From Clostridiaceae bacterium (GTDB lineage Bacteria; Bacillota; Clostridia; TANB77; CAG-508), in assembly GCA_021771025.1 (NCBI GenBank), contig JAETPW010000001.1, forward strand, positions 85,108-149,107: DNA of 64,000 nucleotides, in the 5' to 3' direction. Position numbers and translations under genes: made by a program. Of this stretch, positions 1 through 11,464 are shown piece after piece. The notes beneath the pieces were generated by a model, which was not told the DNA's origin, made no database searches, and saw nothing but the letters and a program-made list of their open reading frames with translations. Positions within the stretch are counted from its first letter, which is position 1. The number at the start of each line of letters is the position of its first letter.

Positions 1-372
1 TTTGCTATAGAATTTCCCTTACTTATTGCACTAGGTATAGGATTTGTTGATGCACTACCTATCCTAGGATCAGGAACAGTTATGATACCTTGGGCCATTA
101 TTTGTGGCTTAAATGGGGACTTGCAACTAGGAATAGGTATTATCGTTTTACTCATTATTATGTCAGTAGCTCGTCAATTTTTAGAGCCACGATTAGTCAG
201 CAAACACATTGGTGTACATCCGATTTTCACCTTAATTGCTATGTATACAGGCTTTAAATTTATTGGTATAATGGGGATGTTAATTGGTCCAATCATTTTA
301 ATTATCTTTAAAAATGTATTTGCAACCTTAATAGATGGAGGAGTAATGAAAACTCTATTCGATAAACGCTAA
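1..372 (+). CDS. AI-2E family transporter / YtvI-like permease, C-terminal part (start outside window)
   Basis: Open frame continues from the window edge; hydrophobic protein with VARQFLEPRLVSKHIGVHPIFTLIAMYTGFKFIGIMGMLIGPI, typical of the AI-2E transporter C-terminus. Confidence 0.85.
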   Translation, partial: FAIEFPLLIALGIGFVDALPILGSGTVMIPWAIICGLNGDLQLGIGIIVLLIIMSVARQFLEPRLVSKHIGVHPIFTLIAMYTGFKFIGIMGMLIGPIILIIFKNVFATLIDGGVMKTLFDKR

Positions 373-373
373 C

Positions 374-442
374 TCCCAAATTGGGGACGGGGTAAAAAAG
401 GTAAAATTACCTTTTTTTACCCCGTCCCCAATTTGGGAATTT
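374..442. repeat. Palindromic GGGGACGGGGTAAAAA repeat (copy 1), probable bidirectional terminator
   Basis: cccaaattggggacggggtaaaaaaggtaaaattacctttttttaccccgtccccaatttggg is a near-perfect inverted repeat. Confidence 0.85.
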
Positions 443-464
443 ATTCGTGAGTTTATTTACAAGT

Positions 465-2003
465 TTACTCCCATTCAATGGTTGCTGGTGGTTTTGATGT
501 GATATCATACACTACACGATTGACGTGTTTTACTTCATTAACAATACGAGAAGATACTTTTTCCAAAATATCATAAGGAATTTTACTCCATACACCTGTC
601 ATAAAGTCTGTTGTTTCTACTGCGCGAAGGGCAATGGTGTAATCATATGTTCTTTCATCACCCATTACACCAACTGATTTTAAGTTAGTTAATACGGCAA
701 AGTATTGGTTAATGGATTTGTGAAGTCCTGCTTTTGCTATTTCTTCACGGAAGATGCTATCTGCTTCTTTTAATATACTTAGTTTATCATCAGTGATATC
801 TCCAATAACACGGATAGCAAGTCCAGGCCCTGGGAATGGTTGACGGTAGACTAAATTTTCTGGAATTCCTAGTTCTAGTCCGGTTTTACGAACTTCGTCT
901 TTGAATAGGTTGCGTAAAGGTTCGATGATTTCTTTAAAATCGACATAGTCAGGAAGACCTCCTACATTGTGATGACTTTTGATGACTGAACTTTTTCCTA
1001 AACCACTTTCGATGACATCAGGATAGATGGTTCCTTGTACTAAGAAATCGACTGTTCCTATTTTTTTGGCTTCTTCTTCAAATACGCGGATAAATTCTTC
1101 TCCAATGATTTTACGTTTTCTTTCTGGATCAGTTACTCCTGCAAGTTTTGCTAAGAAACGGTCTTTGGCATTTACACGAATTAAGTTGATGTCAAATTGT
1201 TCACGGAATATTTTTTCTACTTCATCACCTTCGTTTTTACGAAGAAGTCCGTGATCCACAAAAATACAGGTTAGATTTTTTCCTACTGATTTATTGATCA
1301 TAACAGCAGCTACTGAAGAATCTACTCCACCAGATAAGGCACAAAGAACTTTTTTGTCACCAATTTTTTCTTTCAATGTACGGATACTTTCTTCGACAAA
1401 CGAATCCATTTGCCAGTCACCTGTACAACCACAAACATAGCTTAAAAAGTTCTGAATGACTTGTGTTCCATTAACCGAATGATTTACTTCTGGATGGAAC
1501 TGAATTCCGTATAATTTTTTTTCTTGGTTTTCCATGGCAGCATTTGGGCAAGAATCAGTCGAACCGATATTGTGAAATCCTTCAGGAACGGTCTCTACGT
1601 AATCAGTATGACTCATTAAAAAGCCATTTGTTTCACTAAATCCTTGGAAAAGGGAAGAGGTAGGATCAATGGCTACTTCTGTTGTTCCATACTCTCGTTT
1701 GTCTGCTTTTGTTACTTTTCCTCCTAAGGTATAAGTCATCAGTTGCATACCATAACAAATACCTAAAATAGGAATTCCTAACTCAAAAATTCCTTCAGCA
1801 CATCTTGGAGAATCTTCTCCATATACACTTGCTGGTCCTCCAGTAAAGATAATTCCTTTTGGATTTTTTTCTTTGATTTTTTCGATTGAGATATCATAAG
1901 GCACAACTTCGGAATAAACGTGACATTCACGTACACGTCTGGCAATTAATTGATTATATTGCCCACCAAAGTCTAAGATAAGAATTAATTCATTTTTTTT
2001 CAT
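465..2003 (-). CDS. guaA: GMP synthase (glutamine-hydrolysing)
   Basis: GATase motif [14 protein letters not shown]-PPase SGGVDSS, C-terminal KPPATIEWE. Confidence 0.98.
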   Translation of the reverse strand: MKKNELILILDFGGQYNQLIARRVRECHVYSEVVPYDISIEKIKEKNPKGIIFTGGPASVYGEDSPRCAEGIFELGIPILGICYGMQLMTYTLGGKVTKADKREYGTTEVAIDPTSSLFQGFSETNGFLMSHTDYVETVPEGFHNIGSTDSCPNAAMENQEKKLYGIQFHPEVNHSVNGTQVIQNFLSYVCGCTGDWQMDSFVEESIRTLKEKIGDKKVLCALSGGVDSSVAAVMINKSVGKNLTCIFVDHGLLRKNEGDEVEKIFREQFDINLIRVNAKDRFLAKLAGVTDPERKRKIIGEEFIRVFEEEAKKIGTVDFLVQGTIYPDVIESGLGKSSVIKSHHNVGGLPDYVDFKEIIEPLRNLFKDEVRKTGLELGIPENLVYRQPFPGPGLAIRVIGDITDDKLSILKEADSIFREEIAKAGLHKSINQYFAVLTNLKSVGVMGDERTYDYTIALRAVETTDFMTGVWSKIPYDILEKVSSRIVNEVKHVNRVVYDITSKPPATIEWE

Positions 2004-2115
2004 GGTTTACCTCCGTTTTTTAGAATGATATTATTTTATCATAGATTTGCCTTTTTTACAAGAGTGTGGTAAAATGTGCATTACTAAAAAACTCAAATTA
2101 GGGAGGAAAAGCAAA

Positions 2116-2907
2116 ATGAAAGAAATACGGAAAAGATGGGAACTTGTAGACAGGACAATTGAAATTGGCTTACTAGTTTTTTTGTTAGTTGGGTTATTTT
2201 TTAGTCCTTATATTCCCATGAACAATGTGACTAATGCTGTTAGGGCAATAGTTTGTATTTTTCTGATATTTAATTTGCTGAAATTAATCATTCAATTGAT
2301 CGATAAGGTTCAGCAAGAAAATACGGAAGACCTCTTAGAAGAGGCTTGGGAAAAATCCAATTTGATAGACAATTTTCGCATCTGGAATTGGGCGGAAACA
2401 TGTGGATATGTATCTGCTCAATTAAAGCAAAACAGAAGAGAATATTGGGTTCGGCTGAAACGTAAAACGGGTCAATTCAGAGTAGTGCCAGTAGATCTTT
2501 CTGCTTGGGTTAAACCGTTTGCAGAAGGAATAGCTTTTATGCTATCTGCTTTAGCCATGTTTTTCTTATTGTTAATGGAAAAGAGAAATATGTTTAATCT
2601 AATTGTTGGCTTGTTATTATTTTTATTTGCTTATGCTTTAATTAACTTTGCAAGTCAAATAAATGAGTTGATTTTATCATTTATATTGTATATTATGTGT
2701 ACGAAACGGATTAATCTGCTTTATGGCAAGTTTTATTCTTTCTATGACTTGTGTATGGCTGATAGAATTTTTTCAACAGTTTCTTTACGTTCCCGTACAA
2801 AGGAATTAGATGAATTTGAGCTTTCCTTTACTGATAAAAAAGATGCTCATGTTTATTCTTTAACTGTTCCAAGATCTGAATTAAACTTTTATTTAAAGTT
2901 CAGATAA
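2116..2907 (+). CDS. Hypothetical membrane protein
   Basis: ORF with several TM segments; likely start at 2116 after agggagg RBS. Confidence 0.6.
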   Translation: MKEIRKRWELVDRTIEIGLLVFLLVGLFFSPYIPMNNVTNAVRAIVCIFLIFNLLKLIIQLIDKVQQENTEDLLEEAWEKSNLIDNFRIWNWAETCGYVSAQLKQNRREYWVRLKRKTGQFRVVPVDLSAWVKPFAEGIAFMLSALAMFFLLLMEKRNMFNLIVGLLLFLFAYALINFASQINELILSFILYIMCTKRINLLYGKFYSFYDLCMADRIFSTVSLRSRTKELDEFELSFTDKKDAHVYSLTVPRSELNFYLKFR

Positions 2908-2917
2908 GTAAATCTTT

Positions 2918-2957
2918 CAGGCTCCCAGACTGTTTTGTCTGGGGGTTCTTTTTGTTA
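2918..2957 (+). terminator. Rho-independent terminator
   Basis: cccagactgttttgtctggggg followed by ttctttttg. Confidence 0.75.
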
Positions 2958-3149
2958 TACAAAAAGAAAGGATCTTATTTTAGAACACTTTCATGATTTG
3001 TTTTGTAAAGTTTTTGATTAATGAAAAAATTTTTTCATAAAATAGACTAGTTAAATATTTTGCTTTGAAATATTCCATAATGAAAAAATATATGATATAA
3101 TAGTAGAAATAATGAATGTTCATATTATTTAATGGGAGGAACATACTAA

Positions 3150-3454
3150 TGGATGAATTTAAAGTAATTGTTGTCATGAACGAAGCTATGTTAAACTTAC
3201 TGAATCAAAAAAATGCAAATGCAGGAAAAAATTTAAAAATACAAGAATTTTTGCAAGATGAAGCATTTTTCTTTAAAATTAGTAAATTAGACGCTTTCAA
3301 AATTTTACAAAATGTTGGTGTAAAACAAGAACAATTAGAAAGTACCTATAAAAAGTTAATATCTTCTGATGTATTTTACGATTTATTAAATAGAGGAAAA
3401 ATTAAAGCAGAGGATGAAAACTTAATGATTAAATATAAAATTTACCGGTCATGA
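3150..3454 (+). CDS. Hypothetical protein (~101 aa)
   Basis: ATG at 3150 after gggagg; first of three co-oriented genes. Confidence 0.6.
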
Positions 3455-3513
3455 TGACTTGTTTAAAAAAAATAAATAAAAAATACTATCAAGTGAAAAG
3501 GGAGGAATCATAA

Positions 3514-4527
3514 ATGTGTGATGAACAGATTAAAATATTTTATCAAGAAGTTGAACAATCATTAGAAGGAGATTATAAGATAATTTTAGAACCTAACAGG
3601 GAACTTAAAGAAGAATGGATTGAATATGACCAAGTAAAATGGGAATTAGATAGTAATCTTCAAAATCTCGTAAATGAATTATTGAAAGAAGATACATTAC
3701 GCTTTGAAGATAAAGTATTAACCATTTATGAATACATATGTTTAAATTATATCTATGATGACAATGTATTATTTTTCTTCAAAAGAGATTTAAGTGATGT
3801 AAATAATATAAAGTATATAGCTGTAGATTGGTACGGAAGAATAATTGAAGAAAATTGGAAAGAAAATCGAAAAAAACACAATAGAAGGGTATGCTATGAA
3901 TTTGCCAGATTTTTTGCCAAAGCAATAAATGAATTATTAAAGGAAAGTGATAAATTTGAAGCTTTCATGCTCGGGGATAAAGAAAACTTGCATTACGTTG
4001 TAGGATTAACAGGCTATGAATATAGTGTTATTTTAGATGTAGATAATTTTAATCAGTTAAAAGATTTAGCAAGACTAAAACTAGGATTAACTATTGATGG
4101 TATAAAAATACTAAGAGATGAATCAGAAATTTTTCAAAAAGCACTTGACAAATTTAATCAAGATAAAAAAAGCGAATTGCAAGAAGTTGAAGAAGCAAAA
4201 CAAACAGTAAGAACTAAAAATACGATTGACTATTTTAATCGTATAATTCAAATATTAAAAGAGTATTCAATTGATGCAGAGGGATTTTGTGAATATATGA
4301 GGTTAATCATTGAACAGGAAGATATTGAAATAGAAAAAATATGGAAAAGAGTTGAAGACGCTCCTGAAAAAAGGTATACTCGATGTTTAATATTTGACTT
4401 TAATGCCAAAAATTATTTACTAGACAGTATCAACAAAACATTAAATGTAGTGGAAAAAGAAAATTTAGATAAACAAATTTTCATTGAAAATCCAGAAGAA
4501 AATGAATATACTTATTTAGGTGGATAA
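3514..4527 (+). CDS. Transglutaminase-like protein (putative), paralog A
   Basis: Ordered Cys (NRRVCYEFARF), His (LHYVVGL) and Asp (ILDVDNF) resembling a transglutaminase-like triad; paralogous to next gene; RBS gggagg. Confidence 0.55.
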   Translation: MCDEQIKIFYQEVEQSLEGDYKIILEPNRELKEEWIEYDQVKWELDSNLQNLVNELLKEDTLRFEDKVLTIYEYICLNYIYDDNVLFFFKRDLSDVNNIKYIAVDWYGRIIEENWKENRKKHNRRVCYEFARFFAKAINELLKESDKFEAFMLGDKENLHYVVGLTGYEYSVILDVDNFNQLKDLARLKLGLTIDGIKILRDESEIFQKALDKFNQDKKSELQEVEEAKQTVRTKNTIDYFNRIIQILKEYSIDAEGFCEYMRLIIEQEDIEIEKIWKRVEDAPEKRYTRCLIFDFNAKNYLLDSINKTLNVVEKENLDKQIFIENPEENEYTYLGG

Positions 4528-4576
4528 TTTACCTAATCTAAAATAAATTTATCAATAGGCAGAAAAGTCTTTAGTA

Positions 4577-5752
4577 ATGAAAGAAAAAAATTTTCATTAC
4601 CATTATATGCCTTTAGTGCAAAGCCAGAGAGGAATGAAAGTTACGATGAATGTAAATATTAATAAATTAATTGCGTTAAATGAATTACTAACTTTATCTT
4701 CTAGAAGAAAACATAAGATTGTATTAAATCCATATGAAGATTATGGAAATGAAGAAAAAATAGATGAAGAAAATTCAGACGTAGTATTAGACAAAACTGA
4801 ATGGAAAATACCAGACAAAATACGTATGGTTGTTGATGCACTAATTAAAAATAATCAATTAAGTAATGAAGATAAAATTTTGGCTATTTTTGATGAATTG
4901 TGCAAAACTTATATTTATGATGATAATGTACTTTCTTATATCCAAAAAGTTGATGGAGAAGATTATGACCTTCCTGATTGGTATGGAAGAGAAATTGACC
5001 CCGATTGGCAAAAAAATAGAGAAAAACATAATCGAAGAGTCTGCTATGAAGTATCTAGATATCTTGCACAAGCCCTTGGAGAATTATTTGAAGATAACAA
5101 TGAATTTGCTTCTTGTATTTTTTGGGACAAAGGTCGTACACATTATTTTGTAGGATTAGCAGGAGATGACTATAAGTTAACTTTAGACTTAGATGATTTT
5201 GATAATATCAAGGATCTCACCAGAATTAAAACGGGATTAACCATTGAAGGCATTAACATTTTAGATGATCAAGAAGGCAAATTTAAAAGAGCATTAGATC
5301 ATTTTAATGAAAATAGAAATAAGTATGCCATTAAAAAAATTGAAGATGAAATAGAGGAAGAAGATCCAAATGAAAATAAGGATGAGGCAAAAATTGTTTC
5401 TTTAAAAAAGTCTGATGATATCATTTTTTTGGAAAACGCATTAGAAATATTAACTAAAAAATTTAACATCGATTCACAGGGATTATTTGAATATATTAAA
5501 GAGATAGTAGATATAAAAATAGGTCCAGAAGCAAGAAAAAAAGTATGGAAAAAATTAGAAGGAAAATATAGCGAAGAAACACGATACATACGATGTTTAG
5601 TTTTAGAATTAGAGAATCAAACCTATATAGTAGATGTAGATGAAAAAATATTACGTCCATTTAATGAGAAAGAATTATTTGACAAAAATACTAATTTTAT
5701 CCCTTTTAAAAAGTTTAGCCGTGATTGGGGAGAATATTACGATGGTACATAG
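4577..5752 (+). CDS. Transglutaminase-like protein (putative), paralog B
   Basis: Shares YIYDDNVL, DWYGR, KHNRRVCYE, HYxVGLxG, LDxDxF, LTIxGIxIL with paralog A; start uncertain. Confidence 0.55.
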   Translation: MKEKNFHYHYMPLVQSQRGMKVTMNVNINKLIALNELLTLSSRRKHKIVLNPYEDYGNEEKIDEENSDVVLDKTEWKIPDKIRMVVDALIKNNQLSNEDKILAIFDELCKTYIYDDNVLSYIQKVDGEDYDLPDWYGREIDPDWQKNREKHNRRVCYEVSRYLAQALGELFEDNNEFASCIFWDKGRTHYFVGLAGDDYKLTLDLDDFDNIKDLTRIKTGLTIEGINILDDQEGKFKRALDHFNENRNKYAIKKIEDEIEEEDPNENKDEAKIVSLKKSDDIIFLENALEILTKKFNIDSQGLFEYIKEIVDIKIGPEARKKVWKKLEGKYSEETRYIRCLVLELENQTYIVDVDEKILRPFNEKELFDKNTNFIPFKKFSRDWGEYYDGT

Positions 5753-5837
5753 AGTAGCGATTTGAAAAAAATGGAAAAATATGATATAATAAGTACATAG
5801 TTACAAAAAACACCTTGAAAGGGGGCACACTAATATG

Positions 5838-6332
5838 ATGAAAGTTGCTATTGCGACTGCTTCATCGGAAAAAATCGAAGGAATCCTTATGGGTTTTTCC
5901 CGGTTTTTTCAAATAGAAAACTCCAATATTTCTGTTTTTTATAGGAAAACGGATTCAGGAGTTTCTAAACAACCGTTTGATGCTGAAACTTATGCTGGTG
6001 CCCGTAACAGGGTTGATAGGATAAGGAACATCGAACAGAAGTATGACTACTATGTAAGTTGTGAAGCTGGCATAGAGAGTTATGCAGATCTTTTCTTTAA
6101 TGTGCAAGTAATTTGCATATATGAGGAAAAGACTGGGAAATATCTTTTTGGGAAAAGTGCTGGTTGGCAAGTTCCCACAAAAGATATTCAAATGATCAAG
6201 AAAAATACGATTGATCATTACCTAAAGGAAAAAGGATTTAAAAGTTCAGAAGAACTTTTGGGTCTACAAAATTCCCGAAAAGAAGCTATCGCCAACGCTA
6301 CTGAATTGGCATTAGTTTCAAAGAGATTCTAA
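5838..6332 (+). CDS. DUF84 family inosine/xanthosine triphosphatase-like (YjjX-like)
   Basis: MKVAIATASSEKIEGI...VSKQPFDAETYAGARNRVD...SCEAGIE. Confidence 0.75.
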   Translation: MKVAIATASSEKIEGILMGFSRFFQIENSNISVFYRKTDSGVSKQPFDAETYAGARNRVDRIRNIEQKYDYYVSCEAGIESYADLFFNVQVICIYEEKTGKYLFGKSAGWQVPTKDIQMIKKNTIDHYLKEKGFKSSEELLGLQNSRKEAIANATELALVSKRF

Positions 6333-6335
6333 CAA

Positions 6336-6393
6336 AGAAACAATTGAGAATTCAAACTACAAAGTAGTTTTGATATCTCAATTGTTTCTTTAA
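6336..6393. terminator. Hairpin terminator
   Basis: aagaaacaattgagaattcaaactac...gatatctcaattgtttcttt inverted repeat. Confidence 0.7.
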
Positions 6394-6398
6394 ATTTC

Positions 6399-6941
6399 TT
6401 ATAAAAGGCTACTAGTAGGAATATAACTTTCATCAGGAGGATAAACCAACTCTTCACTCGGCTTATTTGTTGTCTCTAAACTCAAAATATTGACAATCGG
6501 CATATCACCATGATAATCGCCTTTTCTGATTTCTCCCGTAATCTTGACCCAAGTATGATTTTCTAAATTCTTAGCTTGATCATATTCACACAAGAAACCA
6601 ACAATAACAGATTGATAATCCGAAGAAATTACCATATCGCGAGCTAAAATAAATTGCTTATCCGTTAAATCAGAAACACGATACACATAACCGGTAAATT
6701 CAAATTTTTTCCCTACATAGTGATCTATGTTTTCATGAACCGTTTTCAAAATATTCGTATAATTTTTAGCTGAAATTTTAGAAATGCCGTTTGGAGGTAA
6801 GCAACGATCAGAAGAATCATTAGCACCAGCAAATACACGATACATCACAATTCCAACAATACAAATAAGTAACAACACGACAGCAGTGAAAAAATATTTA
6901 AATATTTTACTTCCATTGACTTTTATATTATAAATAAACAT
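6399..6941 (-). CDS. YcgQ/TIGR03943 C-terminal-domain-like membrane-anchored protein
   Basis: N-terminal TM, then YVGKKFEFTGYVYRVSDLTDKQFILARDMVISSDYQSVIVGFLCEYD...GDYHGDMPIVNI. Confidence 0.6.
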   Translation of the reverse strand: MFIYNIKVNGSKIFKYFFTAVVLLLICIVGIVMYRVFAGANDSSDRCLPPNGISKISAKNYTNILKTVHENIDHYVGKKFEFTGYVYRVSDLTDKQFILARDMVISSDYQSVIVGFLCEYDQAKNLENHTWVKITGEIRKGDYHGDMPIVNILSLETTNKPSEELVYPPDESYIPTSSLL

Positions 6942-7152
6942 ATAGATTCCTCTTTTCTCATTATGGGATTAGTAAAGTGTATGAGCAATTTTTTAAAAAA
7001 TGAATTATTCTTGATTTTATTTTTTCTTAGGAGTAATTGTATTAACTTCTCACTTTTTTTCTTGCAATTTTCCAAAAAAACATTGCTAAAAATTAATTTT
7101 AGTGATATAGTTACAAAGGAAAATCAATAAACTTGGGAGGACTGAATTCAAA

Positions 7153-9900
7153 ATGAAATTATTTAAAACGTATAGTGAAAAGGAAGTAAAACGAGTAAAA
7201 CCTATTGTGCAAAAAATCAATGATTTGGAAGAAGAAATGACAAAACTTTCAGACCATGAATTAAGACAAAAAACAGATTATTTCAAAAAACAATTACAAG
7301 AAGGAAAAACCTTAGACGATATTTTACCCGAAGCATTTGCTGTAGTAAGAGAAGCATCCAAAAGAACTTTAGGAATGAGACACTTTGACGTGCAATTAAT
7401 TGGTGGTATTATTCTTCATCAAGGAAGAATTGCCGAAATGAAAACTGGTGAAGGAAAAACATTAGTGGCTACTTTACCTGTTTATTTAAACGCCTTAGAA
7501 GGAAAAGGAGTTCATGTCATTACGGTTAATGATTACCTAGCTAAAAGAGATAGTGAATGGATGGGAAAATTATACAAATTTTTAGGTATGTCAGTAGGTT
7601 TAGTCATTGCTGAAATGGAACCTGCACAAAAACAAAAGGCCTATGCTGCAGATATTACCTATGGAACCAACAATGAATTTGGATTTGATTATTTAAGAGA
7701 TAATATGGTAATCTACCAAAATCAATTAGTACAACGTGGTTTACATTATGCGATTGTCGATGAAATTGACAGTATTTTAATCGATGAAGCACGTACTCCA
7801 CTCATTATTTCAGGTCGTGCTAATCAATCCTCTGATTTATACAAAAAAGCAAACGATTTTGTTCGTAAACTAGAACCAAAAGTAATCGTAGAAGAAGATG
7901 TTAAAGACTTTGACCAAGCAGAAGATAATGAAAAATACGATTATATCGTTGACTTAAAAGCAAAATCTGCTTCATTGACCCAAAAAGGAATCAAAAAAGC
8001 AGAAGAAACATTTCATCTAGAAAACTTCAATGACTTAGATAATTCTACTTTAGTTCATCATGTTAATCAAGCCCTACGTGCTCATGGTGTCATGAAAAAA
8101 GACATTGATTACATTGTCAAAAATGGAGAAGTATTAATTGTTGACGAATTCACAGGGCGTATTATGTATGGAAGAAGATACAATAATGGATTACACCAAG
8201 CGATTGAAGCAAAAGAACACGTAAAAATTGCCGATGAATCAAAAACATTAGCAACCATTACCTTCCAAAATTATTTTAGAATGTATGACAAATTATCTGG
8301 TATGACAGGTACTGCCATGACAGAAGAAGCAGAGTTTGAAGAAATTTATAACTTAGATGTTGTTTCTATTCCAACTAATAAACCAATGATTCGTGAAGAT
8401 AGTAATGACGTGATTTATAAAAACGAAAATGCTAAATTTAGATCAGTAGTAGAAGACATCAAACAAAGTCATCAAAAAGGGCAACCGGTTTTAATTGGTA
8501 CAGTTTCTATCGAAAAATCGGAAAAATTAAGTAAACTGCTACAAAAAGAAGGAATTGCCCATGAAGTATTAAATGCAAAATCTCATGAAAAAGAGGCTAT
8601 GATTGTTGCCCAAGCAGGTAAATTTGGCGCAGTAACCATTGCCACGAACATGGCAGGACGTGGAACTGACATCATGCTAGGAGGAAATAGTGAATACCTA
8701 GCCAAAGAAGAAATGAGAAGAAAAAAAGTTCCTGAAAACTTAATTGAAGAAGCCAATACCTATTACGAAACAGACGATCAAGATCTTTTACGTGCAAGAG
8801 AACAATTCAAACAATTAGTAGAAAAATACGAAGAAGAAATCAAAGAAGAAAAGAAAAAAGTCATTGAAGCTGGTGGATTAAAAATCATTGGTACAGAAAG
8901 ACATGAATCCAGAAGAATTGACAATCAGTTAAGAGGACGTAGTGGACGTCAAGGAGATCCGGGAGAATCTAGATTTTACATTGGCTTAGATGATGACTTA
9001 ATGAAAATCTTTGGTGGAGATACCATTACCAAAGTATATAACTCTTTAGGGGCAGATGAAAATATGCCAATCGAATCCAAAATGATTTCAAAAGCAGTAG
9101 AAAATGCTCAAAAGAAAGTAGAAGGTAGAAACTTTAGTATTCGTAAAAACGTCTTAAAATACGATGATGTCATGAATGTACAAAGAGAAATTATCTATAA
9201 ACAAAGAAGGAAAGTATTAGACGGAGAAAACATGAAAGAAAATGTATTAGCCATGATTAGCAATGTAGCAGAAGAAATGGTTAATCTATACGTAGAAGGG
9301 GAAAATGGAAACGAACTTTCTGTCGAAGCATTAGATACAGAAATTGTCAACACCTTTGGTATAGACATGACTAACTACTTAAAAGAACATAAAAACGATA
9401 TTTCAGAAGTAATCGAAGAACTACAAAAACAAGCTCAGGCCAAATACCTAGAAAAAGAAGGAGACATCGGGGAAGAACAAATGAGAGAACTAGAACGTGT
9501 TGTTCTTCTAAAAGTAGTTGACGAAAAATGGATGAATCATATTGACAGCATGGACGAATTAAAAGATGGAATTGGCTTGCGTGCTTATGGACAACAAGAC
9601 CCAGTAGTAAAATACCGTATGGAAGGTATGGATATGTTTGAAGAAATGACAGCAAATATCAAAGTAGATGTTGTCAAAATCTTAATGAACCTTCGTAAAC
9701 AAGGAGAAGTAAAACGCCAAGAAGCAGCCAAAATAACAGGCGCAGCTTTAGAAGCAATCAATAGCGTAGACGGGGGAAAAGCCATTGATGTGAATGAAAA
9801 CAAAACCGTCCGTCATGAAGGGCCAAAAGTAGGAAGAAATGATCCTTGCCCATGTGGTTCGGGCAAAAAGTACAAGAATTGTTGCGGAAAGAATGTATAA
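7153..9900 (+). CDS. secA: Preprotein translocase subunit SecA
   Basis: [14 protein letters not shown] Walker [21 protein letters not shown]-terminal SEC-C motif [20 protein letters not shown]. Confidence 0.99.
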   Translation: MKLFKTYSEKEVKRVKPIVQKINDLEEEMTKLSDHELRQKTDYFKKQLQEGKTLDDILPEAFAVVREASKRTLGMRHFDVQLIGGIILHQGRIAEMKTGEGKTLVATLPVYLNALEGKGVHVITVNDYLAKRDSEWMGKLYKFLGMSVGLVIAEMEPAQKQKAYAADITYGTNNEFGFDYLRDNMVIYQNQLVQRGLHYAIVDEIDSILIDEARTPLIISGRANQSSDLYKKANDFVRKLEPKVIVEEDVKDFDQAEDNEKYDYIVDLKAKSASLTQKGIKKAEETFHLENFNDLDNSTLVHHVNQALRAHGVMKKDIDYIVKNGEVLIVDEFTGRIMYGRRYNNGLHQAIEAKEHVKIADESKTLATITFQNYFRMYDKLSGMTGTAMTEEAEFEEIYNLDVVSIPTNKPMIREDSNDVIYKNENAKFRSVVEDIKQSHQKGQPVLIGTVSIEKSEKLSKLLQKEGIAHEVLNAKSHEKEAMIVAQAGKFGAVTIATNMAGRGTDIMLGGNSEYLAKEEMRRKKVPENLIEEANTYYETDDQDLLRAREQFKQLVEKYEEEIKEEKKKVIEAGGLKIIGTERHESRRIDNQLRGRSGRQGDPGESRFYIGLDDDLMKIFGGDTITKVYNSLGADENMPIESKMISKAVENAQKKVEGRNFSIRKNVLKYDDVMNVQREIIYKQRRKVLDGENMKENVLAMISNVAEEMVNLYVEGENGNELSVEALDTEIVNTFGIDMTNYLKEHKNDISEVIEELQKQAQAKYLEKEGDIGEEQMRELERVVLLKVVDEKWMNHIDSMDELKDGIGLRAYGQQDPVVKYRMEGMDMFEEMTANIKVDVVKILMNLRKQGEVKRQEAAKITGAALEAINSVDGGKAIDVNENKTVRHEGPKVGRNDPCPCGSGKKYKNCCGKNV
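9877..9890. repeat. Putative attL core in secA 3' end
   Basis: aattgttgcggaaa identical to 17182-17195, within a ~60-bp imperfect direct repeat. Confidence 0.6.
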
Positions 9901-9997
9901 ATAGCGGATTGTAGCGATTTTTGAAAAAGTAAAAAAAGATGTCAAAAATTATTTTGTCATCCAAAATATAAAAATAATACAGGAAAGTATTGAAAAT

Positions 9998-10042
9998 TAA
10001 GGAGTGTATCCAAAATAAATTGGATGACACTTCTTTTTATTA
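9998..10042 (+). terminator. Hairpin terminator after secA
   Basis: gtgtatccaaaataaattggatgacac followed by ttcttttta. Confidence 0.6.
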
Positions 10043-10104
10043 TGTTGTTAATGTTTGTAAATGTTATAAAATAGATATAAAAAAATTAAGAAGGAGGACT
10101 AGTT

Positions 10105-11375
10105 ATGGGTAAAATTAATATAAGGAAAAGAGGAAAAGTATATGAGTACTTTTTCGAGGGAACAAAAGTGAATAACAAAAGAACTAGAATTTCAAAGTCA
10201 GGATTTCGAACTCAAAATGAAGCTTTTGAATATGGATTAAAGGCATATAATGATTATATTAATGGAGAAATTGCTTCTAGAAAATCTCAAATGTCATATA
10301 GTGATTATTTAGATTATTGGATGAAGGAATATTTTTCAATTAATTATAAATATTCAACAGCTAAAAGATATTCAGAAACATTTGAAACAATAAAAAAGGA
10401 AATTGGTAAATATAAATTATGTGCATTAACTCCATATATATTAAATCAATCACTGCTAAGGCTTTATCAAAGATCAGGAACTAAAGAATCATTAAGAAAT
10501 TATCAAAAAGTGATAAAAAGTTCACTAAGAGATGCAACAAATTATTTTGGATTTATAAAAAATAATCCAGCAGTAGATTTACAAATACCAAGAGTTTTAT
10601 CGTTTGATTCAAAAAAAATTGTGTAAAGCATATTTATACAACGGAAGAAATAGAAAAAATCTTATTGAGATTTCAAAAAAATGAAACTTTTACATGTGCA
10701 TTTTTAACAGCGTGTTATACTGGTATGAGAACAGGTGAAGTATTTGCATTAACATGGAATGATATTGACTTGGAAAATAGAGTGATAAAAATTAACAAAA
10801 CAGTATATTCAAAATTAAAAGAAAATAATGGGAGATGGTTTTTAGGACCTACTAAAACAGAAGGAAGTTGTAGAGATGTTTATATTTGTAATACATTATA
10901 TAGAGCATTATCAAATTATAAAAAGAAACAAAATTTATGTACGAAAAAATATAATAGTATTTATAAAAAATATTCGCTTGAGCCTATAAGGAATAAATAT
11001 GGTAAAGTAGTTGAATATAAAATAATTGAAAGTAATCATAAAAAGAAAAATAATGTTGATATGGTTTTTACTAAAAAAGATGGAACATATTCAGGTACAG
11101 ATATTATTAAGTATCCATTCAAAATCATACATAAAGAGCTTGGAATAACTAATTGTAGATTTTATGATTTGAGAGGTAGCTATGCTACTAAAAGTTTAAG
11201 AAACGGTGCAAATATTAGAGATATAGCAGATACACTTGGACATAGTAGAATTGAAACTACTGAAAATTATTATATATCAAGTACAGAAGAATCAAGAAAA
11301 AAAGTGAATATTACTTTAGAAAAAATGAATTCTTCTAAAGTAATCGATGATATAATAGATTACATAAATATTTGA
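10105..11375 (+). pseudogene. Tyrosine recombinase/phage-type integrase, split by a frameshift in an A8 run (~10611-10618)
   Basis: 10105-10626 has the N-terminal SAM-like domain; 10665-11375 has the catalytic domain (TGMRTGEVFALTW ... YDLRGSYAT ... LGHSRIETTENYY); the downstream frame extends back through KHIYTTEEIEKILLRF. Confidence 0.85.
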
Positions 11376-11464
11376 AATCACTTGAAAAATAGGGTAAATA
11401 ATGGTAAAATATTCTTGGAATACAGAAGATAATAGATAAATTAATGTAAATTTTGGAGGGAACA

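Noticed and set aside
9371-9803. Antisense ORFs (94, 72 aa) in secA
   Set aside because: Overlap a conserved gene on the opposite strand, without RBS or family resemblance
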